Source: Streptomyces sp. RB17
GTDB taxonomy: Bacteria > Actinomycetota > Actinomycetes > Streptomycetales > Streptomycetaceae
Direction of reading: 5' to 3'
Assembly: GCF_009604455.1 (NCBI RefSeq)
Contig: NZ_WEGL01000003.1
Span: forward strand, 310,001 to 374,000
Length of the DNA: 64,000 nt
Below are positions 35,779-44,742 of this stretch, one piece after another. Made by a program: the position numbers and the translations under genes. Every line of letters starts with the position of its first letter. Position 1 is the first letter of the stretch. The notes beneath the pieces are model-generated. The model did no database searches and was not told the origin of the DNA. It saw only the letters and a program-made list of their open reading frames with translations.

Positions 35779-36335
35779 GGCGCACGTCCACTCTCCCGAT
35801 GCGTTCCGCGCGCCGATGCCGGGCGCTCCTCGGCGTGCTGTGTGCCGCCCTGGCCTGCTCACTGGCTGCCTGTTCCTCGTCTCCAGCGCAAGGGACCTCG
35901 GTGCGGGAGGGGTCTGAGGGCGGACGGCGCATCCCGTACTGGGTCGAAGGCACGACTCCCGCGCAGGTCGCCCGCCGTATGAAGGTGACGATTCCAGCGC
36001 GGGCCTCCGATCTCAGAGCCGCTTACCAGAGAGGGTTCCAGGACGACGGCGTGCTGCTCGCCTTCACGCTGCCCAAGGCCGACACCAAGGCCTTCATCCA
36101 CAAGCTGGCCCCCGAGAGCCCCCTGTTGCACCGGAACGCCCCCGTCACCACGGGGAAGGGGCAGTCGCCGACCACCCCCTTCGCCCACCTCGGTTTGAAG
36201 GAGCCGGGGACACTCGCCGACGTCACTGAAGGGCCGGTGTGCACAGCCTGTGAGGGAGACTTGAACTGGCTGAACATCGCCGTGCACCCCGTCGACGCGC
36301 AGCACGACCAGGTGTACCTGACTGGAGCCGTTTAG
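35775..36335 (+). CDS. Secreted lipoprotein, unknown family
   Basis: 186 residues. N-terminal signal with a lipobox LAAC (ALACSLAACSSSPAQG, Cys about 33). The mature domain has a threonine/lysine-rich middle (YWVEGTTPAQVARRMKVTIP), LLAFTLPKADTKAFIHKLAP and a CTACEGDLNWLNIAV segment near the end with two cysteines. Start is a GTG that overlaps the preceding stop (GTGA). I do not recognise the family. It likely works with the protein whose gene has been truncated upstream. Confidence 0.75.
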   Translation: MRRTSTLPMRSARRCRALLGVLCAALACSLAACSSSPAQGTSVREGSEGGRRIPYWVEGTTPAQVARRMKVTIPARASDLRAAYQRGFQDDGVLLAFTLPKADTKAFIHKLAPESPLLHRNAPVTTGKGQSPTTPFAHLGLKEPGTLADVTEGPVCTACEGDLNWLNIAVHPVDAQHDQVYLTGAV

Positions 36336-36362
36336 TTCGGGTGCGAGGTGGGTGAGTGTCAG

Positions 36363-36977
36363 TCACCCCCGGGTGCGCGGGAAGGACACCTCGACCCGCC
36401 GGTTCTTCCTTCGGCCCTCCTCGGTGGAGTTGTCCGCGATCGGGTACTGCTCGCCGTAACCGCGGACCTCGAAGGTGATGTTCGGGTCGTTCAGGTCCTG
36501 GTCGAGGACGGCCTGTACGGCGTTGGCGCGCTGCCGGGACAGGACGTCGCCGTGGGCGGAGGAGCCGAGGTTGTCCGTGAAGCCGAAGACGCGGACCTGG
36601 GTCGCGTTCTGTTTCTTGATCTCCTCGGCGATGGTGGCGATACGGCCCTTCGCCTCGTCGCTGAGTTTCGCGCTGTCCTTGCTGAAGAGGACTTCGGCCT
36701 GCAGTGCGAAGGTGACGTCGGCGTTGGTGTCCTCGCGCCGCTCGTCCCCGCTCTGGTCCTCGACGACCGACTTGATGTCCAGCACCTTGGGCGCGGCGAG
36801 GGTGGCGCCTTCGGGAAGCTTCAGATCCGGGTCGGTGGGGTCGATCCTCACCGGGGCGGCGGCGGAGGGTGCGGTGTCCGGGGGCTGACTCGGGTCCGTG
36901 CCGTCGGCGCGGGCGGGGGTGGCGGCGAGGAGGAGGGTCGCAGCCGTGAGGGTGAGGGCGAGACGGGTGGTGGTCAC
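36363..36977 (-). CDS. OmpA-like peptidoglycan-binding protein of the pilus locus
   Basis: 204 residues from a GTG at 36977. Signal peptide (LALTLTAATLLLAATPARA), a proline-rich linker, then an OmpA C-terminal domain (about 85-200): EVLFSKDSAKLSDEAKGRI, VRVFGFTDNLGSSAHGDVLS and GYGEQYPIADNSTEEGRRKN, with the Asp/Arg pair that grips diaminopimelic acid. In a cell without an outer membrane it would anchor to the cell wall. It ends the pilus locus and follows a lipoprotein gene by seven bases. Confidence 0.88.
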   Translation of the reverse strand: MTTTRLALTLTAATLLLAATPARADGTDPSQPPDTAPSAAAPVRIDPTDPDLKLPEGATLAAPKVLDIKSVVEDQSGDERREDTNADVTFALQAEVLFSKDSAKLSDEAKGRIATIAEEIKKQNATQVRVFGFTDNLGSSAHGDVLSRQRANAVQAVLDQDLNDPNITFEVRGYGEQYPIADNSTEEGRRKNRRVEVSFPRTRG

Positions 36978-36984
36978 TTGGGCC

Positions 36985-37569
36985 TCACCCGGAGATCTTG
37001 ATGGTGGCGGAGGAGAACGTCGGCAGCTGGAACTCCACGTCGCTCGCGCTCGCGGGAGGGGCCGGGAACTGCATGAAGACGGCCAAGGTCGCGCCGGCCT
37101 TGAGTGTCGAGAAGCCGGTGGTCGTCAGCGGGCGGCCTTCGGTGTCCCGCAGCACGTAGTACCGCTTCCTTCCCTGCGGATCGACCAGCGTGGCTCCGCC
37201 CAGAGATCTGCCGTTCTTGATGATCTCGGTTTCGTTGCCGCTCAGAGCGGAGGGAATCACGACGGTCTGGGCCCCGTCGTTCTTCAATGTGCCGTTGACC
37301 GTGACGAAGCCGCCCGTGTCGCGCTGAGCCGAAATGATCTGGAGGAGGAGGCCGTCCGAACCCTTCAACTCGGCCAGCGGTTGGTCCGACTGACCTTCCT
37401 GGGCGCTCGCGTCGGAGCCACCCGTCCTGGAAGCGGACGCCGAGTGTTCCGGCTTCTTGTCGTCTCCACCGCCGCTTCCACCGCAACCGGCCACACCGAC
37501 GGCCAGACCAGCCGCAACGGTCAATGCGACCATCCCCCTGCGGGCCTTCGCAGTGAACCGAATGCTCAT
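36985..37569 (-). CDS. Lipoprotein of the pilus locus
   Basis: 194 residues. Signal peptide with lipobox VAGC (MVALTVAAGLAVGVAGCGGS), a Ser/Glu-rich linker, then a beta-rich domain with TVNGTLKNDGAQTVVIPSAL and GRKRYYVLRDTEGRPLTTTGF. This resembles immunoglobulin-like DUF4352-type domains, but I am not certain of the family. It is located between the TadG-like gene and the OmpA-domain gene and probably sits on the outer face of the membrane as part of the pilus machinery. ATG at 37569. Confidence 0.75.
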   Translation of the reverse strand: MSIRFTAKARRGMVALTVAAGLAVGVAGCGGSGGGDDKKPEHSASASRTGGSDASAQEGQSDQPLAELKGSDGLLLQIISAQRDTGGFVTVNGTLKNDGAQTVVIPSALSGNETEIIKNGRSLGGATLVDPQGRKRYYVLRDTEGRPLTTTGFSTLKAGATLAVFMQFPAPPASASDVEFQLPTFSSATIKISG

Positions 37570-37603
37570 CGCTCCGCTTCCTTCGTCGTTGTTCGTTCGC
37601 TCG

Positions 37604-38194
37604 TCAGTCGGCCAGGTGGACGTCGAAGAGGTCTTCGGGCTTCGGCAGCCCCGTTGTGTCGTCCGGCTTAAGGTGCCAGACCTTGCCGTTGCAGGTGAGC
37701 TCGGGCAGCGCGTCGCCACCGGCGCCCTCGTCGGGGGGGAAGGTACAGAGGGGTTGAATTTCGGCAGTGGCGGACGCCCTTGATTTGTAGTTCTCCGACC
37801 CTGGCACCACAGACCGGCCGACGGACTTGTTGGTCCGCACGTCGACCCGGTACTTCAGCAGCCCCTGCGGAGAGCAGCCGTTCAGCAAGGCATCGTTCCG
37901 CGCGGCGAGCTGGCCGGCCCGCACGCACGGGTCGTCGTCGAGCGTCGCCCTGCCGTCGAAGATGTCCTGCCACTTCTTGGGGTCAGGCAGTGCTTTCACC
38001 CACTGGGCCGCGAGCTGGTCCCGCACATCCTGGGCCGACGCAAGGGCTGCCGCATCCGCGGCTGTCTGGGCGCCGCTGCGGTTCACCGACGCCTGTCCGA
38101 CCGCAAGGTAGGCCAACGCAAGAAAGAGCAGGCCCGCCACCACCGTGATGTAGATGGGGAAGGCCTGCCCTGCGTCGCGGCGTGGAGGAATCAG
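37604..38194 (-). CDS. TadG-like pilus assembly protein, unusual CTG start
   Basis: About 196 residues. N-terminal GQAFPIYITVVAGLLFLALAYLAVGQA is the membrane segment of Tad pseudopilin-like proteins, followed by NRSGAQTAADAAALASAQDVRDQ, the usual TadG N-terminus. The C-terminal part has several cysteines (DPCVRAGQ, NGCSPQG, PLCTFPP, LTCNGK). No ATG, GTG or TTG lies between the upstream coding region and this segment; the only suitable codon is a CTG at 38194 overlapping the Flp stop as CTGA. I therefore propose a coupled CTG start. Confidence 0.7.
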   Translation of the reverse strand: MIPPRRDAGQAFPIYITVVAGLLFLALAYLAVGQASVNRSGAQTAADAAALASAQDVRDQLAAQWVKALPDPKKWQDIFDGRATLDDDPCVRAGQLAARNDALLNGCSPQGLLKYRVDVRTNKSVGRSVVPGSENYKSRASATAEIQPLCTFPPDEGAGGDALPELTCNGKVWHLKPDDTTGLPKPEDLFDVHLAD

Positions 38195-38388
38195 CCGCCG
38201 GTGACCTGGGCGATCTTGTTCGTGATCGCGTCGTAGATCGACTGCCCGATGCTCGTGCCGGTGATCGCCAACACGATCGCCACCACCACCGCGATGATGC
38301 CGAGGTACTCCACCGCGGTCTGCCCCCTGTCGCTGCGAGCAGCACGGGTCTGCAGATACGCGACGGTGGTGTTGAACCAGTTGTTCAT
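38191..38388 (-). CDS. flp: Flp-type pilin subunit
   Basis: 65-residue prepilin, the main subunit of the Flp pilus. The prepilin-peptidase site is G22/Q23 in SDRGQTAVEYLGII, with the required Glu at +5 and Tyr at +6. The hydrophobic helix follows (VVVAIVLAITG), and the mature protein is about 43 residues, typical of Flp. The gene stands 125 bp downstream of the response regulator gene, and that gap probably holds its own promoter. Its stop overlaps the proposed CTG of the TadG-like gene. Confidence 0.9.
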   Translation of the reverse strand: MNNWFNTTVAYLQTRAARSDRGQTAVEYLGIIAVVVAIVLAITGTSIGQSIYDAITNKIAQVTGG

Positions 38389-38513
38389 GGTGGTCCCCTC
38401 CGGACTCGCCTCCGATCCGGACAACGTATGCCGGAACGCAGCACACCCGAGAGGGCCCCAGGACCCAACCCCGGACCCATTCCCCCCGCCGTCGGCTCCC
38501 CCGCACCCCCACC

Positions 38514-39266
38514 TCAAGCCACCCCCAGCCATTTCGCGGCCGCCTGGGACCTGGTGGTGGTCTGGAGCTTGGCGAAGATGCGGTTGATGTGGTTCTTGAC
38601 GGTCTTCTCGGAGATGAAGCAGGCGGCGGCGATCTGCTGGTTGGTCATGCCGGACGCGATGAGGTCCATGATCTCCGCCTCCCTCGTGCTCAGCGCGAAA
38701 CGTGAACGGGATGACTGTCCCATGGGGGATTGCAGTTGCGAAAGATGATGTAGCGTGTTTTTCCTCAAAAATTGCGGTGGTTCAGGTTCCGCGTGTGCAG
38801 GTGCACTTGCCCGAAGGTCCGTCAGCAACGCCTTCGTAGCACCCGGTGTCACATGCGGTCGCCCCTCCCGGACATCCCGCACCGCGCGCACCAACTGCTC
38901 CGTCGTGAACTCGCCGTGCACCAGATATCCCCCCGCGCCCAGCCGCAACGCCTCCCGCACGGTCTCCGTCTCATGGCTGTAGGTGAGCATCATGACCGGC
39001 GCCAGCCGCACCAGGTGCGGCAATGCCGAGATTCCGTCGACCCCGGGCATACGGACGTCGAGGAGGATGACGTCCGGACGGTGCCGTACGGCCGCCTCGT
39101 ACGCCTCTCTGCCGTCCGTCGCCTCCGCCACCACCGTGGTGTCCTCGCGGCCCGAGAGCAGGGCCGTCAGGCCCGCCCGGACCACGGGGTTGTCGTCCGC
39201 CACCAACAGCCGCAACGGCGGTGGCGTCGGCGTGGGGGCGTCCGGCCAGGGGTCGGTGTGCCGCAT
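38514..39266 (-). CDS. NarL/LuxR-family response regulator of the pilus locus
   Basis: 250 residues. Receiver domain (about 15-130) with acidic pocket DDNPVVRAG, phospho-acceptor Asp in DVILLDVRMPGVDG, and Lys-site region; LuxR helix-turn-helix at the C-terminus (about 185-245) with LSTREAEIMDLIASGMTNQQ and FISEKTVKNHINRIFAKLQ. GAGGAGG precedes the ATG at 39266. Partner of the kinase encoded 11 bases upstream. It most likely controls Flp pilus genes. Confidence 0.92.
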   Translation of the reverse strand: MRHTDPWPDAPTPTPPPLRLLVADDNPVVRAGLTALLSGREDTTVVAEATDGREAYEAAVRHRPDVILLDVRMPGVDGISALPHLVRLAPVMMLTYSHETETVREALRLGAGGYLVHGEFTTEQLVRAVRDVREGRPHVTPGATKALLTDLRASAPAHAEPEPPQFLRKNTLHHLSQLQSPMGQSSRSRFALSTREAEIMDLIASGMTNQQIAAACFISEKTVKNHINRIFAKLQTTTRSQAAAKWLGVA

Positions 39267-39277
39267 GGTGCCTCCTC

Positions 39278-40795
39278 TCAGGGTTCCCGAGATGCGGGGT
39301 CGGAGTCGAAGTCGTGCGGGGACGGCGGGGACGACAGGGGCGACGGGGGCGGTAGGAGCGGCGAGGACCGCAGCGGGAGTTCCACGCGTACCTCCGTGCC
39401 TCGTTCGTGGCCACCCCGGCCGATGCGGATCCGGGCGCCCACCTGTGCGGCCCGCTCCACCATGCCGAGCAGGCCGAAGTGGCCCGAGTCGCGGAGCCGT
39501 TCGAGCGTCGTGCCGGACGGGAGGCCCCGGCCGTCGTCGTGGATCGTGAGGCGCAGCAGGTCCCCGTGCAGGGCCGCCCTCACCTCCACCCGGGTGGCCC
39601 GCGCGTGGCGGTGGGCGTTCTCCAGCGCCTCCGTGGTGATGGCGAGGAGGTGACGGGCCAGGGGGGCGGGTAGCGCGGGGAGGCGGGGGGCGGGGTCGGG
39701 GTCGGGGTTCGGACCGCCGCTGTCCTCGTCCCCGTCCCCGTCCAGCCAGGAGCAGGTGACCCGCAGGCCCGTGCGGGTCGTGAAGTCGGCTGTCACGTCG
39801 GACAGTTCGCGCCATACCGTCGTCCCGCCCCCGTCGAGCGCGCCCGGGCCCTGTCGGCGCAGGTCCGTCAGCAGTTCCCGCGACTCCGCCGCCGCCCTGC
39901 GGGCCGAGCGGGACACCAGGTCCGCCTGGGTCCTGACGCGGGCCGGATCGGGGGCCTCCGCCGAGGCCGTCGCCGCGAGGCCGTCCGCCGCGAGGGCGAC
40001 GCCGTACAGGGTCTTGGCCACGGAGTCGTGCATCTCGCGGGCCAGCCGGGCGCGTTCCGCGCTGACCGCCTCCGCCGCCGCGAGGCGCGCCTGGACCGTC
40101 GTCAGGGCGTGGGTCGCGGCGCCGAAGCGGAGCATCAGGTTGCGCAGGGTCGAGCCCATCGCGCCGGCGATGACGCACAGGCCGGGCAGGAGGAGGGCCT
40201 CGGCGATCGGGGCGTGGCGGTCGGCCTTCAGGGTCGCGTGGACCAGGAGGAGGATCAGGGACTGGAGGGAGGCGAAGCAGGCCGCGCCCCGCCAGCTGTA
40301 GACCAGGCCTGCCAGCAGCGGGGTGCAGACGCTGACGTAGGCGAGGGTGGTGTCCGGGCCGGCCGAGACCAGGAGGAACGAGCCGAAGAGGGTGTCGGCG
40401 GCGAGGAGGCTGGGGTGGCGCAGAAGGAGCGGGCCGAAGCGTTCCCAGTCGCGGAACAGGACGTACGACACCATGAAGGTGACCACCACGGCCGCGCCCA
40501 CCAGGCGCGTGCCCAGGCCGGGGGCCGCGTTGAGCAGCGCGGCGGGTGCGGCCAGGGCGATCATGGCGAGGCGGAAGCCGAAGACCTGCCGGCACATCGC
40601 CTGCAGCGCGCTGATCTGGATCTTCTCGGAGGGTTCGGGAGCGGGTGCCGTACCGGCCGTCGCCTTTCGGCGGCGTACGAGGCGGCCCGTGGCCGCCCTC
40701 GACCGTTCACGGAACCGGCCGAGGACTTCTCTCACCCTGCCGCCGAAGAGCGTCCCTCCCCCGCGCCCCGTCAGCCCCGTCACCGTCACGTCCAC
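39278..40795 (-). CDS. NarL-type sensor histidine kinase of the pilus locus
   Basis: 505 residues from a GTG at 40795 that directly follows the tadC stop. Five or so membrane helices (about 75-220), then a HisKA_3 dimerisation helix with the phospho-acceptor His in LAREMHDSVAKTLYGVALAA and a HATPase domain (TEALENAHRHARATRVEV, DDGRGLP, GHFGLLGMVERAAQVGARI). The tail is proline/serine-rich. No extracytoplasmic sensor domain is present, so the signal is probably membrane-borne. Pairs with the response regulator downstream. Confidence 0.9.
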   Translation of the reverse strand: MDVTVTGLTGRGGGTLFGGRVREVLGRFRERSRAATGRLVRRRKATAGTAPAPEPSEKIQISALQAMCRQVFGFRLAMIALAAPAALLNAAPGLGTRLVGAAVVVTFMVSYVLFRDWERFGPLLLRHPSLLAADTLFGSFLLVSAGPDTTLAYVSVCTPLLAGLVYSWRGAACFASLQSLILLLVHATLKADRHAPIAEALLLPGLCVIAGAMGSTLRNLMLRFGAATHALTTVQARLAAAEAVSAERARLAREMHDSVAKTLYGVALAADGLAATASAEAPDPARVRTQADLVSRSARRAAAESRELLTDLRRQGPGALDGGGTTVWRELSDVTADFTTRTGLRVTCSWLDGDGDEDSGGPNPDPDPAPRLPALPAPLARHLLAITTEALENAHRHARATRVEVRAALHGDLLRLTIHDDGRGLPSGTTLERLRDSGHFGLLGMVERAAQVGARIRIGRGGHERGTEVRVELPLRSSPLLPPPSPLSSPPSPHDFDSDPASREP

Positions 40796-41686
40796 TCACT
40801 TCCCCGTGAGCGAGCCGAAGTCCACGCCGGAGCCGAGCAGCAGGCCGGCACCCAGCAGCAGCATGGTGGCCGGGACCATGAACGTGGTGATCATCAGCGT
40901 GGCCTTGGGCACCGCGCGGGCGGCCTTGCGGCGGGCGTTCTGGGCGTCGGTGCGGCGCATGTCCTTCGCCAGGGACACGAGCGTGTCGACGATCGGCGCG
41001 CCCAGTTCCTCCCCCTGCTGCAGTGCCGTCACGAACATCGCCACCTGTTCCGAGTCGTTCCTCCGCCGCAGCTCCGCGAAGGCCTGGCGGCGGCTCATGC
41101 CGAGGTCCATCTGGCGCAGGGTGATGCGCAGTTCGTCCGCCCAGGGGCCCTCGTAACGGGAGGCCACCCGGTCGAGGGCCTGGCGGAAGCCGAGCCCGGC
41201 GCTGACCACCACCGCCAGCACGTCCAGGAAGTCCGGCAGGGTGCGCTCGATGACGTCCTTGCGGACCCGGATCGCCGACCAGATGCCGACCTCCGTCCAG
41301 AACGCGCCGAAGAGCAGAAGCAGTACGGCCACGAACCACTGGCCGCGAAGGAGGAAGACCAGAAAGCCCACGCCGCCCAGCGCGCCGTAGACCGCCCGCC
41401 GGGCCGCGTAACGGTCGATGGTCAGGCCGCCGGGGTTGCCCGCGAGGTCGATCTTGCGGCGGTACTTGGCCACCAGGCGCGGGCCCATCAGGCGCAGCAC
41501 GGCGGGGGCGTAGCGCATGCCCATCCGGTCGACGACCGAGCCGACCGCGCCGGTGCGGGTGGCGCCGACCTCCAGGGCCACCGCCAGGTCACCGGGGAGT
41601 TTCGCGTCCGCGCGGTACATGCGGATGCCGGCGAAGGCGCCCCAGACGCCCAGCCCCATCAGCAGGGCGAGCAGAAGTCCGACCAT
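40796..41686 (-). CDS. tadC: TadC, type II/IV secretion-type inner membrane platform protein
   Basis: 296 residues with a T2SSF domain (about 150-270) and three to four membrane helices. Family segments are LPDFLDVLAVVVSAGLGFRQ, LDRVASRYEGPWADELRITL and MLLLGAGLLLGSGVDF at the end. TadB and TadC together form the membrane platform that TadA turns to polymerise pilin. The stop is directly adjacent to the kinase start. Confidence 0.92.
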   Translation of the reverse strand: MVGLLLALLMGLGVWGAFAGIRMYRADAKLPGDLAVALEVGATRTGAVGSVVDRMGMRYAPAVLRLMGPRLVAKYRRKIDLAGNPGGLTIDRYAARRAVYGALGGVGFLVFLLRGQWFVAVLLLLFGAFWTEVGIWSAIRVRKDVIERTLPDFLDVLAVVVSAGLGFRQALDRVASRYEGPWADELRITLRQMDLGMSRRQAFAELRRRNDSEQVAMFVTALQQGEELGAPIVDTLVSLAKDMRRTDAQNARRKAARAVPKATLMITTFMVPATMLLLGAGLLLGSGVDFGSLTGK

Positions 41687-41702
41687 CGGTCCGGCCGCCC
41701 CC

Positions 41703-42647
41703 TCACACGTCGATCCGGCTCAGACGCCGGATGAGGACGAATCCGACGGCGTACATGGCGAACGCGATGAGCACGCAGGCCTGGCCGACCGGCGAGCCGG
41801 TCATGCGGGCGAGCGCGCCGTCCTTCACGGCGTTCATCAGAAACAGCGCGCCCACGCCCAGCACGGGGACGGCGTACGACGTCATCGTCACCTGACTCAG
41901 CTGGGTGCGGATCTCACGCCGGGTCTCCTTGCGTTCCTCCAGGGTCTCGGTCAGGTTCCGCAGGGCGGACACCACCTGGCCGCCGGCCCGGTTGGACAGG
42001 ACCAGGGTCGTGACGAGGACGACCAGCTCCCGGGACGGCAGCCGGTCCGCCAGCTCGCCGAGCGCGTCGTCGAGGGAGTGGCCGATGGCCAGCTGATCGG
42101 CGACCTTGGCCAGTTCCTCGCCCGCCGGGGCCTCCAGCTCCTCCGCCGCCATGCCGATCGCGGTGCGCAGGGCGAGGCCCGCCTGGGTGGCGTTGGCCAG
42201 GATGCGGGCGAGTTCGGGGAGCTGGTTGATGAAGCGCTCGATGCGTTTCTGCCGCTGCCAGTTGAGGAACTGCACCGCCGCCCAGATGCCGAGGAGCCCG
42301 GCGAGCGGTCCGAAGAAGGGGGCCAGGGTGGCCTGGCCGATCAGCCAGAGCGCGGCGACCGTGGCGAGGATGTAGACGAAGAACTCGCCCGGGGTGACGT
42401 CCAGTCCGGTCGCGGCCAGGCGCAGCTCCAGCCGGCGGCCGAGGCGGGTACGGCGCAGTCGCCGGTCCAGGTCGCGGAAGCGGCGCGTGCGGCCGGTCGC
42501 CGGGGCCGGGCCGGTGTGGGTGAGCCGGCCCACGAGGGCCGCGCGCTGGGCCCGGCCCGAGGCGTAGGTGTGCGCGCCGGCCACCGCCAGGACGCAGGTC
42601 AGCAGCGTCACGCCGGTGGTGAGCTGGACGAGGGTGTGGAGTTCCAT
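41703..42647 (-). CDS. tadB: TadB, pilus inner membrane platform protein
   Basis: 314 residues. Membrane helices at the N-terminus, middle and C-terminus, and a T2SSF domain (about 160-285) with INQLPELARILANATQAGLA, LRTAIGMAAEELEAPAGEEL and LVVLVTTLVLSNRAGGQVVS. The gene lies seven bases after tadA and 16 before tadC, as in standard tad loci. Confidence 0.92.
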   Translation of the reverse strand: MELHTLVQLTTGVTLLTCVLAVAGAHTYASGRAQRAALVGRLTHTGPAPATGRTRRFRDLDRRLRRTRLGRRLELRLAATGLDVTPGEFFVYILATVAALWLIGQATLAPFFGPLAGLLGIWAAVQFLNWQRQKRIERFINQLPELARILANATQAGLALRTAIGMAAEELEAPAGEELAKVADQLAIGHSLDDALGELADRLPSRELVVLVTTLVLSNRAGGQVVSALRNLTETLEERKETRREIRTQLSQVTMTSYAVPVLGVGALFLMNAVKDGALARMTGSPVGQACVLIAFAMYAVGFVLIRRLSRIDV

Positions 42648-42654
42648 GGGTGGC

Positions 42655-43992
42655 CTACCTGGCTTCTCGGGTGGCGAGCTGGTCCACGGAGTGGGCGACT
42701 CCGAAGGCCTGCGGGACGGGCTGGCTCGCCATGTAGAGGCGGTCGGCGGTACGGCGGGGCAGCGGGAAGTACCGGAAGCTGCCGTACACGCGGCCGTCGG
42801 GGGTCATGGGCTGGGCCTCGAACCGGGCCACGGTCGCGATCCGGTACGGCTCCCCGCCGTGGCTGTCGAGGAGCGCGATCTCGGTGATCCGGCGGGCGCC
42901 GTCGGCGAACCGGGTGAGCTGGACGATGACGTCGACCGCGCTGTTGATCTGGTCGTGCAGGGCCACGAAGGGCACCTCGACGTCGGACATGGAGGCGAGC
43001 GTCTGCAGCCGGGTGAGCGCGTCCTCGGCGCTGTTCGCGTGCACCGTCGCCAGGGATCCGTCGTGGCCCGTGGACATCGCCTGGAGCATGTCGAGGGACT
43101 CGCCGCCGCGGACCTCACCGACCACGATCCGGTCCGGGCGCATGCGCAGGGAGTTGCGGACGAGGTCGCGGATGGTGACCTGGCCCTTGCCCTCGACGTT
43201 CGGCGGCCGTGACTCCAGCCGGACGACATGGGTCTGCTGGAGCTGGAGTTCGGCGGAGTCCTCGATGGTGATGATGCGCTCGTGGGACGGGATCAGCCCG
43301 GAGAGGGCGTTGAGGAGGGTCGTCTTCCCGGTGCCCGTTGCGCCCGAGACGATGATGTTGAACTTCGCCTGCACCAGGCCGGCCAGCAGATACACCATGT
43401 GCTCGTCCAGCGAGCCGAAGGAGATCAGCTCCTGGAGGGTGAAGGAGCGCGGGAAGCGGCGGATCGTGAGGATCGGGCCGGTCAGGGACAGGGGCGGGAT
43501 GATGACGTTGACGCGCTCGCCGGAGGGGAGGCGGGCGTCCACCATCGGGTTCGACTCGTCCACCCGGCGGTTGACCGTGGACACGATCCGTTCGATGGTC
43601 TGCATCAGCTGGTCGGCGGAGGCGAACCGCAAGGGGAGCTGCTCGACGCGGCCGCCTCGCTCGACGAAGATCGCGTCGGGTCCGTTCACCATGATCTCGG
43701 TGATCGAGGCGTCTTCGAGGAGGGGCTCCAGGATGCCGAGGCCCAGCGCCTCGTCCACCACCCGGCGGATCAGCTGCGAGCGCTCGACGGTCGACAGCAC
43801 CGGGCCCTCGCGGCTGATGATGTGCCCGAGCACCCGCTCGAGGCGCGCCCGGCGCTCGGCCGCGGCGAGCGAACTCATCTCCGCGAGGTCGATCTCCTCC
43901 AGCAGCTTCGCCCGGTAGGAGGCGACCAGATGCCCGTCCTCGCCCCGGCTGCCGTGCTCCTCCGGAGTGCTGATGCGCGCGCGCAGGCTCAT
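42655..43992 (-). CDS. tadA: TadA/CpaF pilus assembly ATPase
   Basis: 445 residues, VirB11/PilT-family hexameric ATPase that powers pilin polymerisation. N-terminal domain with SREGPVLSTVERSQLIRRVV and MVNGPDAIFVERGG; Walker A SGATGTGKTTLLNALSG (about 215-230), Asp box IITIEDSAELQL, Walker B-like region with VGEVRGGESLDMLQAM, and His box TGHDGSLATVHANS. The ATG at 43992 (MSLRARISTPEEHGS) is the natural start. It sits between TadE-like and tadB genes. Confidence 0.95.
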   Translation of the reverse strand: MSLRARISTPEEHGSRGEDGHLVASYRAKLLEEIDLAEMSSLAAAERRARLERVLGHIISREGPVLSTVERSQLIRRVVDEALGLGILEPLLEDASITEIMVNGPDAIFVERGGRVEQLPLRFASADQLMQTIERIVSTVNRRVDESNPMVDARLPSGERVNVIIPPLSLTGPILTIRRFPRSFTLQELISFGSLDEHMVYLLAGLVQAKFNIIVSGATGTGKTTLLNALSGLIPSHERIITIEDSAELQLQQTHVVRLESRPPNVEGKGQVTIRDLVRNSLRMRPDRIVVGEVRGGESLDMLQAMSTGHDGSLATVHANSAEDALTRLQTLASMSDVEVPFVALHDQINSAVDVIVQLTRFADGARRITEIALLDSHGGEPYRIATVARFEAQPMTPDGRVYGSFRYFPLPRRTADRLYMASQPVPQAFGVAHSVDQLATREAR

Positions 43993-44008
43993 GTCGGCAC
44001 CTCCTCGG

Positions 44009-44356
44009 TCAGTGGTCGAGCGGCATGGTGGCCGTCTTGGTGGCGTCGCCGAAGTCCCAGATGATCTTGGGGATGTGGACTCTGGCGGTGACGGTGACCG
44101 AGCCGGCATCACCGCCTCCCCTGGCGCACGACACCGTGAGTGCGCCGCTGACCGCCTGAGCGCACGCCTGCTGCGGGTCCTGCTCCAGGGACGCGGCCCG
44201 CGCCCCCGCCCTGGCCGCCGTACTGGCCTGCTCGGCGGCGTAGGCGATGGCCCCGATCTGGATGCCGGCCATGGCCACGATCAGGAGGATCGGAATGAAC
44301 CCGAGGTACTCGATGGCGACTTGGCCCGTGTCCCGCCGTCCGCGTCGGTACGGCAT
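44009..44356 (-). CDS. TadE-like pseudopilin 1
   Basis: 115 residues. Prepilin-like cleavage site after Gly in DTGQVAIEYLGFIPILLIVA, with Glu at +5 and Tyr at +6 as in Flp, then a membrane helix and a small extracellular domain with two cysteines (QACAQA, VSCARG). TadE proteins are minor pseudopilins. It starts one base after the end of the second TadE-like gene. Confidence 0.88.
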   Translation of the reverse strand: MPYRRGRRDTGQVAIEYLGFIPILLIVAMAGIQIGAIAYAAEQASTAARAGARAASLEQDPQQACAQAVSGALTVSCARGGGDAGSVTVTARVHIPKIIWDFGDATKTATMPLDH

Positions 44357-44357
44357 C

Positions 44358-44735
44358 TCAGCGCTTCACCTCCTCGACGGCGCCGGCGTGGCCGGTCACG
44401 TGAGCCGGGAAGTCGATCAGACCGGGGAAGAGGACGGGGACCTTGAGCCTCACATCCACCGACACGTAGCCGGTCTGGTCGCACCCGTTCACCTCGGCTC
44501 CCCCTTGCCACGCCCCCGACAGATGCTTCAGCGCCGCCTGCCGGCACACCCCGTACCGCTCCCCCCGCGGCGCCGCCGTCCCCGCTCGAACCCCCTCGTC
44601 CGCGGCATTCCCGGCGAGTGTGAAGGTGTACCCCACGAGCACGGCCTGCCACACGAGCACCAGCGTCAGGATGATCAGCGGCGTCATCCCCAGGAACTCG
44701 ATGCTCACCTGACCTCGATCACCACCCCGTTTCAC
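44358..44735 (-). CDS. TadE-like pseudopilin 2
   Basis: 125 residues from a GTG at 44735. The cleavage site is after Gly in DRGQVSIEFLGMTPLIILTL, with Glu at +5 and Phe at +6, followed by one membrane helix. The extracellular part has cysteines (YGVCRQAALKHL and NGCDQTGYVSVDV). Its start codon lies eight bases after the cpaE-like stop. It forms a tandem pair with the TadE-like gene downstream. Confidence 0.85.
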   Translation of the reverse strand: MKRGGDRGQVSIEFLGMTPLIILTLVLVWQAVLVGYTFTLAGNAADEGVRAGTAAPRGERYGVCRQAALKHLSGAWQGGAEVNGCDQTGYVSVDVRLKVPVLFPGLIDFPAHVTGHAGAVEEVKR

Positions 44736-44742
44736 GGCCCGC

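Noticed and set aside
36363..36977. OmpA-domain protein as evidence for an outer membrane or Gram-negative DNA
   Set aside because: Codon use, GTG start and pilus neighbours match the rest of the window. OmpA C-terminal domains bind peptidoglycan and occur in actinobacteria.
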